A stretch of 8,295 bases of DNA from CAZESH01 sp964514665 (GCA_964514665.1 CAZESH010000195.1:1-8295); one strand, 5' to 3'; positions 1 through 6,921 are shown, counted from the stretch's first letter. Notes: generated by a model from the letters alone, not told the origin. Translations and numbers: made by a program.

Positions 1-62
1 CTATTAGTCCGCTTAAGACGATGCGAATTTGCAAAAAGGATCAAAATACCCCTTGGCGGGAA
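1..62. other. Non-coding left flank
   Basis: I see no credible gene here. The short plus-strand open frame that crosses this stretch runs through the terminator hairpin and into the antisense of the permease gene, and its protein resembles no family I know. The stretch is the spacer downstream of the operon terminator. Confidence 0.5.
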
Positions 63-91
63 AAATCCCTGCCTTCAAAAGACAGGGATTT
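63..91 (-). terminator. Rho-independent terminator of the sugar transport operon
   Basis: A perfect 9-bp inverted repeat (63-71 with 83-91, arms AAATCCCTG and CAGGGATTT) has an 11-base loop. On the minus strand the second arm runs into a stretch of five T (65 to 61), giving a stem followed by a short U tract. It lies 75 bases past the stop codon of the last permease gene, where an operon terminator is expected. The U tract is short, so termination may be partial. On the plus strand the stem is followed only by TTTCATTTAT, so any activity for a convergent gene from the left would be weak. Confidence 0.72.
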
Positions 92-166
92 CATTTATGG
101 TCGGAATGGGCCGGCAACCGGTTAACGGCAATATGGAGACAAGAGCCGGCACTTCCTTTTTGCATA

Positions 167-991
167 TCATTTTATCGAACCGATCATGCCGGCTACAAAT
201 TGTTTTTGCATCAAAAAGAACAATAGCGCTGTAGGCAGCGTGGCAATGACAATGGCCGACATGATGGCGCCATAGTCCGGAGCGTAGCTTGAACTTAGAA
301 TGGAGATGAGCAGCGGGATGGTTCGCCTTTGCTCGGTTTGCAGCACAATAAGCGGCCACATGTAGTTGTTCCAACTGGTCATGAACGTGATGATGGCCGC
401 CGCCGCATAGGTCGTTCGCATCGTCGGAATATAGATCCGGAAAAAGAGTCCGAATTCACTGAGACCGTCCATCCTTCCGGCTTCCAGCAATTCTTTGGGA
501 AACATTTTGGTGCTTTGGCGGAAAAAGAAGATCAGGAAGGCCGTCGCGACCGTCGGCAAAATCGCGGCCGCCAACGTATTGACGCCGATGGCCGGCATCA
601 CGCGCGAAATTTTGGCAAACAAGCGAAACAAGGGCACCATCAGTGCCGCAAAAGGAATCATCATCGACAGCAGCAGAAATCCGTAGACCGCCTCCTTCGC
701 CCGGCTCTTGTAAATTTCGAAGCCGTAACCGCCTAAAGAAGCAATGAGCAAAGCCAAAACCGTCGTGGCTATGGAGATCACGGCCGAGTTCAGGAATGCC
801 GTGGAAAAATTCGCGCTCGCCAGCATATGCCGGAGATTTTCCGGCAAATATCCGCCCGGCAGCAATCGGCCCCGGGTCACATCCACCGAACGGTTGGTGG
901 AGCTGACCACCATCCAGAAAAACGGAAATACCGACACGAATGCAGCGCCGAGCAAAAATAGATAGGTGAAGATCCGTTTAAGATTAGCCAT
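167..991 (-). CDS. Carbohydrate ABC transporter permease, MalG/LacG/AraQ type
   Basis: This is the second inner-membrane subunit of a CUT1-family sugar importer; with the preceding permease it forms the channel that receives sugar from the binding protein. The protein has 274 residues, normal for the MalG family. Hydrophobic spans lie near residues 8-29, 68-90, 102-123, 138-157, 193-215 and 241-262, fitting six membrane segments. The cytoplasmic EAA loop, which docks on the ATPase, is at about 167-193 (core EAGRMDG at 170-176, where the usual second Ala is Gly). The C-terminus FVAGMIGSIK resembles the family's usual tail. I chose the ATG at 991 because AGGTG sits 7 bases upstream. A longer frame from 1036 would overlap the previous gene more and adds 15 residues unlike the family. 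The 8-base overlap with the upstream permease gene implies translational coupling. Substrate cannot be told from the sequence. Confidence 0.93.
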   Translation of the reverse strand: MANLKRIFTYLFLLGAAFVSVFPFFWMVVSSTNRSVDVTRGRLLPGGYLPENLRHMLASANFSTAFLNSAVISIATTVLALLIASLGGYGFEIYKSRAKEAVYGFLLLSMMIPFAALMVPLFRLFAKISRVMPAIGVNTLAAAILPTVATAFLIFFFRQSTKMFPKELLEAGRMDGLSEFGLFFRIYIPTMRTTYAAAAIITFMTSWNNYMWPLIVLQTEQRRTIPLLISILSSSYAPDYGAIMSAIVIATLPTALLFFLMQKQFVAGMIGSIK

Positions 992-1889
992 GTTTATCAC
1001 CTGCCGCTTTAAACTGGATAACCGCCAGCACCACAATCATCGCCACGATGGAATACGATACGGTCGCCGCATACCCGAAGTCCGGCGTATATTGAAAGGA
1101 CAGATTGTAAATGTACTCGGAGATGGTCAGCGTGGCGTTGCCCGGCCCTCCCTTGGTGATGTTCACCACTTCGTCAAACAACTGCAGCGTGCCGATCGTC
1201 GAGGTGATGGACGTAAACAGGATGATCGGCTTGAGCAGCGGGATCGTGATGCGGGTGAATTGGCTCCAGGCCGAGGCGCCGTCAATCCTCGCCGCCTCGT
1301 AGATGGACCCGTCGATATTTTGCAGCGCGGACAAGTAGAAAATCATGTTGTATCCGGTCCAACGCCAAGTGATGGCCATGATAATGGTCACTTTCGCCCA
1401 AAACGGGTTGGAGATCCACTGAATCGGCTTGGCGATCAGATGAAGATTCAGGAGTGCCATGTTCACCACCCCGTCGGCGGCAAACAGATATTTGAATACA
1501 ACCGCATAGGCGACCAGCGAGGTTACACAAGGCAGAAAAATCGCCGTGCGGAAAAGCCCCCTGAATCTCAGCTTGCCGTCATTCAGCAGCACGGAAATGA
1601 ACAAAGCCAATACAATCATCAGCGGAACCTGAATGATCAAATAAACGAACGTATTCGAGACCGCCTTCAAAAAGGTCTTATCCACAAACAACCGGTGATA
1701 GTTGGCCAGTCCGGTATATTTCAAGTGGGTTCCGGTGCCGGTTTTAAAAGACAAAAGAAGTGCTTGAAACATCGGATAAAAATAAAAAGTCAGAATCAAA
1801 AGTGCCGACAGCAGAACGAACAGCCATCCGTAAAGGTTGGTCCTGGCCTGGATGCTCATGGACGATTTGCCGTTATTTACAATGGTCAC
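984..1889 (-). CDS. Carbohydrate ABC transporter permease, MalF/LacF/UgpA type
   Basis: This is the first membrane subunit of the CUT1-type importer. From the GTG at 1889 the protein has 301 residues. Hydrophobic spans lie near 20-46, 78-102, 112-135, 166-187, 216-236 and 272-292, fitting six membrane helices without the long periplasmic insertion of E. coli MalF. The EAA loop is clear at 198-221 (EAARIDGASAWSQF followed by TRITIPLLKP). I chose the GTG because AAGGA lies 6 bases before it; an ATG 30 bases further in (1859) is the alternative. The frame also stays open upstream to 1961, but that part would pass through the hairpin region and does not look like protein of this family. The gene follows the binding-protein gene after a 121-base gap holding strong secondary structure, so it may be expressed at a lower level than the binding protein. 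Its stop codon overlaps the start of the next permease gene. Confidence 0.92.
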   Translation of the reverse strand: MTIVNNGKSSMSIQARTNLYGWLFVLLSALLILTFYFYPMFQALLLSFKTGTGTHLKYTGLANYHRLFVDKTFLKAVSNTFVYLIIQVPLMIVLALFISVLLNDGKLRFRGLFRTAIFLPCVTSLVAYAVVFKYLFAADGVVNMALLNLHLIAKPIQWISNPFWAKVTIIMAITWRWTGYNMIFYLSALQNIDGSIYEAARIDGASAWSQFTRITIPLLKPIILFTSITSTIGTLQLFDEVVNITKGGPGNATLTISEYIYNLSFQYTPDFGYAATVSYSIVAMIVVLAVIQFKAAGDKHG

Positions 1890-1922
1890 AATGGTTCCTT
1901 CTCCTTTCCTCCAGAATATAAA

Positions 1923-1988
1923 AACCCGGCAGGCATTCGCCTGCGCTGCAAGCCTCTGCAAGGACGACGCAGGCGAAAGTCCCGGGTT
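1923..1988 (-). promoter_or_regulatory. Intercistronic hairpin, possible attenuator or mRNA processing/stabilising element
   Basis: The gap between the binding-protein and permease genes holds two nested inverted repeats: 1936-1945 with 1968-1977 (10 bp, TTCGCCTGCG and its complement) and 1923-1929 with 1982-1988 (7 bp, AACCCGG and its complement). Together they form a long interrupted stem. On the minus-strand transcript the structure ends in CCGGGTTTTTATATT, which resembles a terminator tail. A competing short hairpin, 1929-1934 with 1939-1944 and a 4-base loop, shares bases with the long stem, so only one can form. In sugar importer operons such structures commonly let the binding protein be made in excess over the permeases. 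That role is inferred here. Confidence 0.6.
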
Positions 1989-2010
1989 CTATCCGCAATT
2001 GTTTCAAATG

Positions 2011-3351
2011 TTACTTGATCTGAGCCTCTGCCTGCGCCTGCGCGTCGGCGAGCGCTTTGTCGAGAACCTTCCCGTTCAAATAATTCTGCATTTCGACTTT
2101 CAGGATATCGTCGATGGCGTACGTATGCATGCCGTAGTTCACTCTCGGAATTTTCGCGGTCCAGTCGGCAAAATCGGCAATGATGTTTTGTCCGCCAAAG
2201 AAAGGATCCTTCGTATCATAGGCCGGTCCGCTGGCTGCCGGCTTATAGGTTCCGAGCGCGCCGACATCGGTCAGCAGCTTCTGGTACATATCCGCATTGG
2301 AACCGAACGTCTTGGCCATGAAATCGGCAGCGGCTTCCTTGCCGGGAATGTTCAAGACATACCAAGAGCTGCCGCCGAGGTTGGAATAGTTGACCGAATC
2401 CGGATTGTCAGGCAGCTTCGGAATCGGCACCACCGCCCATTTGCCGGATTGGTCCTTTGCCGCTTTGACCGAAGGCGTGATCCAGTTCCCTGTCGGAACC
2501 GTCGCCACATCGCCGCTGTTGAAAGCCGCAACAAACGAGCTCCAATCGGAATTGACCTTCACGATATTGGCGTCCATCATTTGTTTGAAAATGGTGAAGG
2601 CTTGCTTCAGGGCTTGATTGTTGCCCAGATCCGGTGTCTTGCCGTCCGCTTTCATGTACCAGGAACCGGCCGTTTGAATCATGACGCGCAGGATGCCCAA
2701 ATCGTTGGGATCCAATGTCAGCATGTCTTTGCCCGTTTTTTCCTTCACTTTCTTGCCGATCTCGATGTACTTGTTCCAATCGATGTTTTTCATATCGTCC
2801 ACGGTGTATCCCGCTTGCTGCAGGTAATCGGTGCGCACGTAGAGTCCCGTTACACCCGAATCGAAAGGAACGCCGTATTGCTTGCCGTCAAGGCTGGTGG
2901 GTCCGATTTTGTACTCGGCAAAATCACCCGGCTTGATGTAGCTGGACAGATCATAAAACATGTCCGGATACGCTTGCAGGAAGCTTTGTGCGCGGTAATC
3001 CTCGATCAGCACGATATTCGGAAGCCCTTCCGAAGTGCCGGAGCTGAGGCCCACATTCAGCTTCTTGATGATGTCGTCTTGCGCATACTCGACGATATTC
3101 AGCTTCGCGACAGGGTTTTGTTCTTGTTTTTTGTATAAATCCTCCGCGATTTTCAATGAAGCGATGTTGAATTTCGGATCCCATGCCCAGATGGTGACTT
3201 CCTGCTGCTTGGCTGCCGCCGATGTTTCTTTGGCCGGACTTTGCGTTGCCGTTGCGTCCGCATTGCCCGAATCGGTCTTGTTCGATCCCGATGAGCAAGC
3301 GCTCAACAGAAGGAGCAGACTTGCCGTCAGAATGACCATGATTTTCTTCAC
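2011..3351 (-). CDS. Extracellular sugar-binding lipoprotein of an ABC importer (family 1 solute-binding protein)
   Basis: This membrane-anchored receptor captures a carbohydrate outside the cell and passes it to the two permeases encoded next. From the GTG at 3351 the protein has 446 residues, typical of CUT1 binding proteins. It starts with MKKI and a hydrophobic signal peptide (about 5-17), then a lipobox LSAC with the lipidated Cys at 19. A Ser/Thr/Ala-rich linker follows to about residue 50. The mature fold begins at EVTIWAWDP (51-58), with family-like stretches QDDIIKKLNVGLSSG (91-105), LPNIVLIEDYRAQSFL (110-125) and DGKQYGVPFDSGVTGLYVRTD (155-175). These recall LacE-like binding proteins, but the ligand is unproven. 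I chose GTG because AGGGGG lies 9 bases upstream; a TTG at 3360 sits directly against that site and an ATG at 3339 would cut the signal peptide. A cre site and an extended -10 box lie upstream. Confidence 0.93.
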   Translation of the reverse strand: MKKIMVILTASLLLLLSACSSGSNKTDSGNADATATQSPAKETSAAAKQQEVTIWAWDPKFNIASLKIAEDLYKKQEQNPVAKLNIVEYAQDDIIKKLNVGLSSGTSEGLPNIVLIEDYRAQSFLQAYPDMFYDLSSYIKPGDFAEYKIGPTSLDGKQYGVPFDSGVTGLYVRTDYLQQAGYTVDDMKNIDWNKYIEIGKKVKEKTGKDMLTLDPNDLGILRVMIQTAGSWYMKADGKTPDLGNNQALKQAFTIFKQMMDANIVKVNSDWSSFVAAFNSGDVATVPTGNWITPSVKAAKDQSGKWAVVPIPKLPDNPDSVNYSNLGGSSWYVLNIPGKEAAADFMAKTFGSNADMYQKLLTDVGALGTYKPAASGPAYDTKDPFFGGQNIIADFADWTAKIPRVNYGMHTYAIDDILKVEMQNYLNGKVLDKALADAQAQAEAQIK

Positions 3352-3408
3352 TGCTTCCAACCCCCTAAATATGATATGTCTGATGAAAACGCTTCACCTG
3401 ACACTCAA

Positions 3409-3417
3409 ATTTTATCA
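3409..3417 (-). promoter_or_regulatory. Candidate promoter (extended -10) of the binding-protein/permease operon
   Basis: On the minus strand TGATAAAAT gives an extended -10 element, TG-A-TAAAAT, matching TATAAT at five of six positions. No good -35 box lies 16-18 bases upstream, which fits an activator-dependent promoter or one that relies on the extended -10. Transcription would start near 3402, leaving about 50 bases of leader before the GTG start. Confidence 0.42.
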
Positions 3418-3455
3418 TCGGCGATGCGTGCAGGGTTAGAATTTTCTTCAGCCGT

Positions 3456-3530
3456 ATTTGTGCTATTGTTGTGACCTGTTACCGCTTTCAACGATGGCGT
3501 TTGCACATTTTTTGGATTTTGGCAATTGTT
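3456..3530 (-). repeat. Direct repeat upstream of the binding-protein gene, possible response-regulator sites
   Basis: On the minus strand AACAATTGCCAAAAT (3530 to 3516) and AACAATAGCACAAAT (3470 to 3456) agree at 12 of 15 positions, in the same orientation, exactly 60 bases apart, flanking the cre. AraC-family regulators usually bind direct repeats upstream of the promoter they activate, so these are candidate sites for the regulator encoded two genes upstream. The role is inferred; the repeat is seen. Confidence 0.4.
3477..3490 (-). promoter_or_regulatory. CcpA catabolite-responsive element (cre)
   Basis: The minus strand reads TGAAAGCGGTAACA, which fits the published Bacillus consensus TGNAARCGNWWWCA at all 14 positions. 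It lies 40 bases past the stop of the sensor kinase gene and about 126 bases before the start of the binding-protein gene, in non-coding DNA. CcpA bound here would tie sugar uptake to the presence of preferred carbon. Relative to the proposed transcription start (near 3402) the centre is about 82 bases upstream, so it may block read-through from the kinase gene or act at a promoter I could not place. Confidence 0.72.
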
Positions 3531-5276
3531 TCAGGATTGAAGCAGCGGGAGCCTGACTTTGACTCTCGTTCCCTCCTCCGGCTTGCTGACGATCGAGACG
3601 CCGTACTCCTCCCCGTACAGAAGGGTGATGCGATCATGCACATTTTGAATGCCGATGCCTGTAAACAGCTGCCGTCTGCTCTTCGGATTGGGCAGTCTTT
3701 GTTCCGTGGTGAGACCCTCCATGCCGTCGCCGTTGTCGATCACCTCGCAGATCAAAGCGTCCCCTTCCCTGGCGGCAAGTACATGGATATATCCCTCGTT
3801 CTTCCGGTTGAAGCCATGAAAGAACGCATTTTCGATGAACGGCTGAAGAATCAGCTTGGGCAAGCGGACTTCCTTGCAGTCCGGGGCAATGAAAAAATTG
3901 ACCTTGATTCGTCTGCCGTAGCGCACATGATTGATGAACACGTAATTTTTCAAATTGTCTATTTCCTGCTCCACCGTGATCGTTTCGCTGACGTTGCTGA
4001 TGGTGTTCTGCAGCAATGTGATCAATGCGTTGACGGTTTCGGAAGCCTTCTGCGCGTCGCCTTGCTGCACCAGCATTTTCACCGAGGCCAGGGTGTTGTA
4101 CAGAAAATGCGGATTGATCTGCCTTTGCAAGGCGGCCAATTCCGCGTTGCGCTGTTTCCTCTGGGTCTGCATCAGCTTGTTTACATAATCGTGGAGCTCG
4201 TCCAGCATATAGTTGAACGCCTCTCCCAATTCCCTGATTTCCTGGCTGCCGCCGACTTTGATATGATTGCCGAAGTCCCGTTTTGTCACATTGGACATGT
4301 GTCTCGCAAGCAGCGTCAAAGAAAGTGTCATTCTTCTGGTGATCAGGAACACCAGAACCAGTGCGGCCAACACGATTGCGGCGACGATCATGGTCACGGT
4401 CGGCACATTGACCATTTGGCCCATGGCGGTGTTTTTGTCGATAATGTTGACCAGATAGAAATCATAGGAAGGCAAATAGTCGGCCAAAAGGATACTGTTT
4501 CTCCCCATTGCGTGGGCATTGGTGTAAGGCTTTCCGGTCATGCGGATTTTTTTCGCGTATCCCAGCAAGTCACCTGCTTTTCGACCGATCAACTCCGACC
4601 GGTTGCTGGAAACGATCAAGCCTTCTTGATTCAGCAAAACCACGTCGTTGCCCTCGCTGGTGAAGTTTGTGTAAAACTGTCTGAATTTGTTTTCCCTGAC
4701 GGCAATATACAAGGTGCCGTATACGAAACCGTTCGTCCGGTCCATCAAAGCCTTGGAGGCGATGATCAGCGGCTCGTCCCCGTCTTCCCGATCATATTGA
4801 TACATCAGCCGTTTCGGCTCGGCCAAAGCCCTTTTTGTCATCGGGAGATTCTTTAGCCGATTTTTGTCCGGCGGCCAAAAGGTCCGGTCGAAGGCGTAAT
4901 CCATGCCGTTGACGCCCAATACGGAGATGCTGGCCTCATAGGCGCCCACATTGGAGCGGATTTGTTTCATTTGCTGCTCCATATTGTAAATTCTCTTGAT
5001 CATCGTCAATGAATCCGCACTGTTTTCCGTAAGGTAGCCCTTGATCGTGCCGCTCTGAAGCACATCGTTCGCTGTGATGACAACCTGATAATTGAATGTT
5101 TCAAAATTGGTTCTGATCTGATTGATCACTTTGGTGTTAATGATGCTGAAGGTATTCATGAACAGCTGTTCGGACATGCGGATGGTCGCCCATACCGTCA
5201 ATACCGATACGGTCACGATGCTGACAACCATGACGATAAAAAGCTTGACGAACAACCCGTTGTATCTATTTCGCAT
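3531..5276 (-). CDS. Two-component sensor histidine kinase, YesM/LytS-type (His_kinase family)
   Basis: A membrane sensor that probably detects an extracellular sugar, or the sugar-loaded binding protein, and phosphorylates the regulator encoded just upstream. The protein has 581 residues. A first membrane helix at about 10-31 and a second at about 291-312 enclose some 260 extracellular residues, the size and layout of a Cache-type sensor domain. A HAMP-like linker follows (about 313-368), then the His_kinase dimerisation motif ALQRQINPHFLYN (382-394, His390 the likely phosphate acceptor). The ATPase part has the N box LILQPFIENAFFHG (475-488), DNGDG (514-518) and GIGIQN (540-545). Length and order match YesM-type kinases. 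I chose the ATG at 5276 since AGGAG lies 5 bases upstream. A longer frame from 5396 lies wholly inside the regulator gene and reads as its antiphase. The 11-base overlap with the regulator gene implies translational coupling. Confidence 0.95.
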   Translation of the reverse strand: MRNRYNGLFVKLFIVMVVSIVTVSVLTVWATIRMSEQLFMNTFSIINTKVINQIRTNFETFNYQVVITANDVLQSGTIKGYLTENSADSLTMIKRIYNMEQQMKQIRSNVGAYEASISVLGVNGMDYAFDRTFWPPDKNRLKNLPMTKRALAEPKRLMYQYDREDGDEPLIIASKALMDRTNGFVYGTLYIAVRENKFRQFYTNFTSEGNDVVLLNQEGLIVSSNRSELIGRKAGDLLGYAKKIRMTGKPYTNAHAMGRNSILLADYLPSYDFYLVNIIDKNTAMGQMVNVPTVTMIVAAIVLAALVLVFLITRRMTLSLTLLARHMSNVTKRDFGNHIKVGGSQEIRELGEAFNYMLDELHDYVNKLMQTQRKQRNAELAALQRQINPHFLYNTLASVKMLVQQGDAQKASETVNALITLLQNTISNVSETITVEQEIDNLKNYVFINHVRYGRRIKVNFFIAPDCKEVRLPKLILQPFIENAFFHGFNRKNEGYIHVLAAREGDALICEVIDNGDGMEGLTTEQRLPNPKSRRQLFTGIGIQNVHDRITLLYGEEYGVSIVSKPEEGTRVKVRLPLLQS

Positions 5277-6822
5277 ATTTTCTCCTGAATTGACTGGGCG
5301 AAAAGCCGGTGAACTTCTTGAACACTTTGCAAAAATAACTTTGATCGGAATAGCCGACCTTCCCGCAAATTTCCGAAATGGAGTCTTCGCCTGCACGCAG
5401 CAGACTGCTGGCTTTCTTCACGCGCACTGTATTCAAATACTCGCTGAATCCCAGCTTGTTGTAGGCGGAAAAAGCGCTCGACAGGTAGGAAGGATTGAAA
5501 TGAAAATGCTTCGCCAGCTCCGTGAGAGTCAGCGGTTCGGCAAAATGTTCGTCGATGTAGGCCAGCAGTCTTTTCATGTTCGGGTTTCCTGCCGTCGTAG
5601 ATCCGTCGCAGATGCACGTCTTCGCTTTCGCAATGAAATCTTCCAGCAGCCGCATCACTTCACCTGCATGCTCCGCATCATCGATGGCTTTAAAGCAGGA
5701 ATACTTGAACTCTTCCAAATCCCGGATATCAAAATCCAGATTGCCCAATAAAATGATGATATTGAAAATGACATGACCCAAAAAAGTTTTGAATTCGAAT
5801 ATGTCGACCGTGTAGTTTTTCGCCATTCCGGCAGCATGCTCGAGCAAATGGCGGAAGGCCGCGTCAAACTGCCGACGCTTCAATTCTTCAGTAAACTGAT
5901 TGAGGTTGAACGGTTCTCCCGGCAGTGGAGGCTCGGGCAGCTCGCTGTGAACCAACAGATGCCGGCCTGGAAAATAAAAGCGGTAATCGAACAGCTTGAG
6001 AAAGTCCGTCCTGTAGACTTCGCCCAGCCGGCCTAACCGGTCGAATTCCCGGCTCAGCAGCCAACATAGATGGGGGTCGTCGTGCGCATACGTACCGGCG
6101 ATTTTTTCCGCTGTCCGCACGACGGCATCCTTTTCTGACGTTTCCGCATTCAGCAGAAAGACCAGCAGGTTTCCATCCAGAGGCAGCGGATGGCTGACCA
6201 TGTTCTGTATATCTTCAGCCAACGCCAGATTGACATATTCGCGCATTCGGTCCAATTCCACTTTTCCCTTGCAAATCGAACGTCTCAAATCCGCGCCGAA
6301 CAAATAAAATGAAGGGTAAGGGAAGGCCGCGGACATCTTATTTTCGTCATGGTCCACTTCATATCCGTTGATCAACTTGTCCAGGATATAATCCATCGAC
6401 AAGCCTTCCCCTTCTGCTTGTGTATGAAGGTTTAGAAAAGGAATTTTCTTGGCGGTTTGCTTCAAGATCTTCAACAAGTCCTCCCCTTCCAGCTTGGGCT
6501 TGAGAATATAGTCTGCCACTCCGCTTTGGAAGGTGGAACGCACATAATCGAACTCGCCGAAGCTGCTCAATACGATCACTTCAATTTCAGGATAGGCCGA
6601 TTTCAAGATCCGCGAAAATTCATCGCCGTCCATCACCGGCATGACGATGTCGGTTAATACGATATGCGGACTCAGGCGCTCGATCAATGTAAGCGCTTCC
6701 TGTCCATTTGAGGCTTCCCCCACAATTTGAAAGCCTTCCCGTTCCCAATTGAGATAATGCTTGATCCCTTGTCTTACCAAAATCTCGTCATCGACGATCA
6801 ATACCTTGCAAAAGTCCCCCAT
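5266..6822 (-). CDS. Response regulator with AraC-type DNA-binding domain, YesN type
   Basis: A cytoplasmic transcription regulator, the partner of the kinase that follows, and probably the activator of the sugar transport operon downstream. The protein has 518 residues from the ATG at 6822. The receiver domain (about 5-122) shows VLIVDDE with Asp11 and Asp12, the phosphorylation site Asp58 in VLTDIVMPVMDG, Ser86 in VLSSFGEFDYV and Lys108 in YILKPK. A long middle region (about 140-405) has no motif I recognise, as is usual for YesN proteins. The C-terminal AraC pair of helix-turn-helices spans about 415-516, ending GYSDQSYFCKVFKKFTGFSPSQFRR. The start is not certain: a GGGGG lies 13 bases upstream, rather far, and in-frame ATGs occur at 6849 and 6879. 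I prefer 6822 because family members begin a few residues before VLIVDDE. The leader holds two competing stems, and a cre-like sequence lies inside the gene. Confidence 0.94.
   Translation of the reverse strand: MGDFCKVLIVDDEILVRQGIKHYLNWEREGFQIVGEASNGQEALTLIERLSPHIVLTDIVMPVMDGDEFSRILKSAYPEIEVIVLSSFGEFDYVRSTFQSGVADYILKPKLEGEDLLKILKQTAKKIPFLNLHTQAEGEGLSMDYILDKLINGYEVDHDENKMSAAFPYPSFYLFGADLRRSICKGKVELDRMREYVNLALAEDIQNMVSHPLPLDGNLLVFLLNAETSEKDAVVRTAEKIAGTYAHDDPHLCWLLSREFDRLGRLGEVYRTDFLKLFDYRFYFPGRHLLVHSELPEPPLPGEPFNLNQFTEELKRRQFDAAFRHLLEHAAGMAKNYTVDIFEFKTFLGHVIFNIIILLGNLDFDIRDLEEFKYSCFKAIDDAEHAGEVMRLLEDFIAKAKTCICDGSTTAGNPNMKRLLAYIDEHFAEPLTLTELAKHFHFNPSYLSSAFSAYNKLGFSEYLNTVRVKKASSLLRAGEDSISEICGKVGYSDQSYFCKVFKKFTGFSPSQFRRKYAK
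6688..6701 (-). promoter_or_regulatory. cre-like sequence inside the response-regulator gene
   Basis: The minus strand reads AGGAAGCGCTTACA, matching the cre consensus TGNAARCGNWWWCA at 13 of 14 positions (only the first base differs). It lies about 130 bases into the coding region. Intragenic cre sites near the start of a gene are known to act as CcpA roadblocks in Bacillus. However, the bases encode the conserved receiver residues QEALT, so coding constraint could produce this match by chance. Confidence 0.3.
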
Positions 6823-6839
6823 TTTTGCATCCGATCCCC

Positions 6840-6879
6840 CTTTCACCATGCTTTTCTTGTCTACTGGTGGTGAAAGCAT
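6840..6879 (-). promoter_or_regulatory. Response-regulator leader with two mutually exclusive stems
   Basis: Upstream of the proposed start (6822) the transcript can form either stem A (6848-6854 with 6873-6879, 7 bp, ATGCTTT arms) or stem B (6840-6848 with 6868-6876, 9 bp, CTTTCACCA and TGGTGAAAG). They share 6848 and 6873-6876, so cannot coexist. The 3' arm of stem B reaches the first G of the GGGGG (6840 to 6836) that is the best ribosome binding site, so stem B would tend to cover it and stem A would free it. This is a structural reading only; if translation starts at 6849 or 6879, part of this becomes coding. Confidence 0.42.
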
Positions 6880-6912
6880 CCATCTCTGCTTTCGATTTAG
6901 GTTTACGTTCTC

Positions 6913-6921
6913 AGTTTATCA
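6913..6921 (-). promoter_or_regulatory. Weak candidate promoter of the regulator/kinase genes
   Basis: The minus strand has TGATAAACT, an extended -10 shape (TG-A-TAAACT, four of six matches to TATAAT) with no convincing -35 box. It shares ATGATAAA with the candidate promoter of the binding-protein operon. Transcription would start near 6906 and give a leader of about 85 bases containing the two competing stems. Confidence 0.28.

Noticed and set aside
966..2018. A 350-codon plus-strand open frame
   Set aside because: It is antisense to the MalF-type permease, and its Arg/Gln/His-rich protein is the usual complement of a hydrophobic membrane protein gene.
1837..3138. A 433-codon plus-strand open frame
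   Set aside because: It is wholly antisense to the binding-protein gene and the hairpin gap, shows no family-like motifs, and the opposite strand carries a clear lipoprotein with a proper start.
3383..3396. Second cre-like sequence, TGAAAACGCTTCA, close to the binding-protein start
   Set aside because: It has the inverted TGAA/TTCA ends but is 13 bases long, one short of the cre spacing, so it does not fit the consensus on either strand.
3471..4856. A 461-codon plus-strand open frame
   Set aside because: It is antisense to the sensor kinase gene, whose catalytic motifs are intact. The frame is rich in His, Gln and Val as expected from reading codons backwards.
5122..5751. A 209-codon plus-strand open frame over the kinase/regulator junction
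   Set aside because: It is antisense to two intact overlapping genes and resembles no known family.
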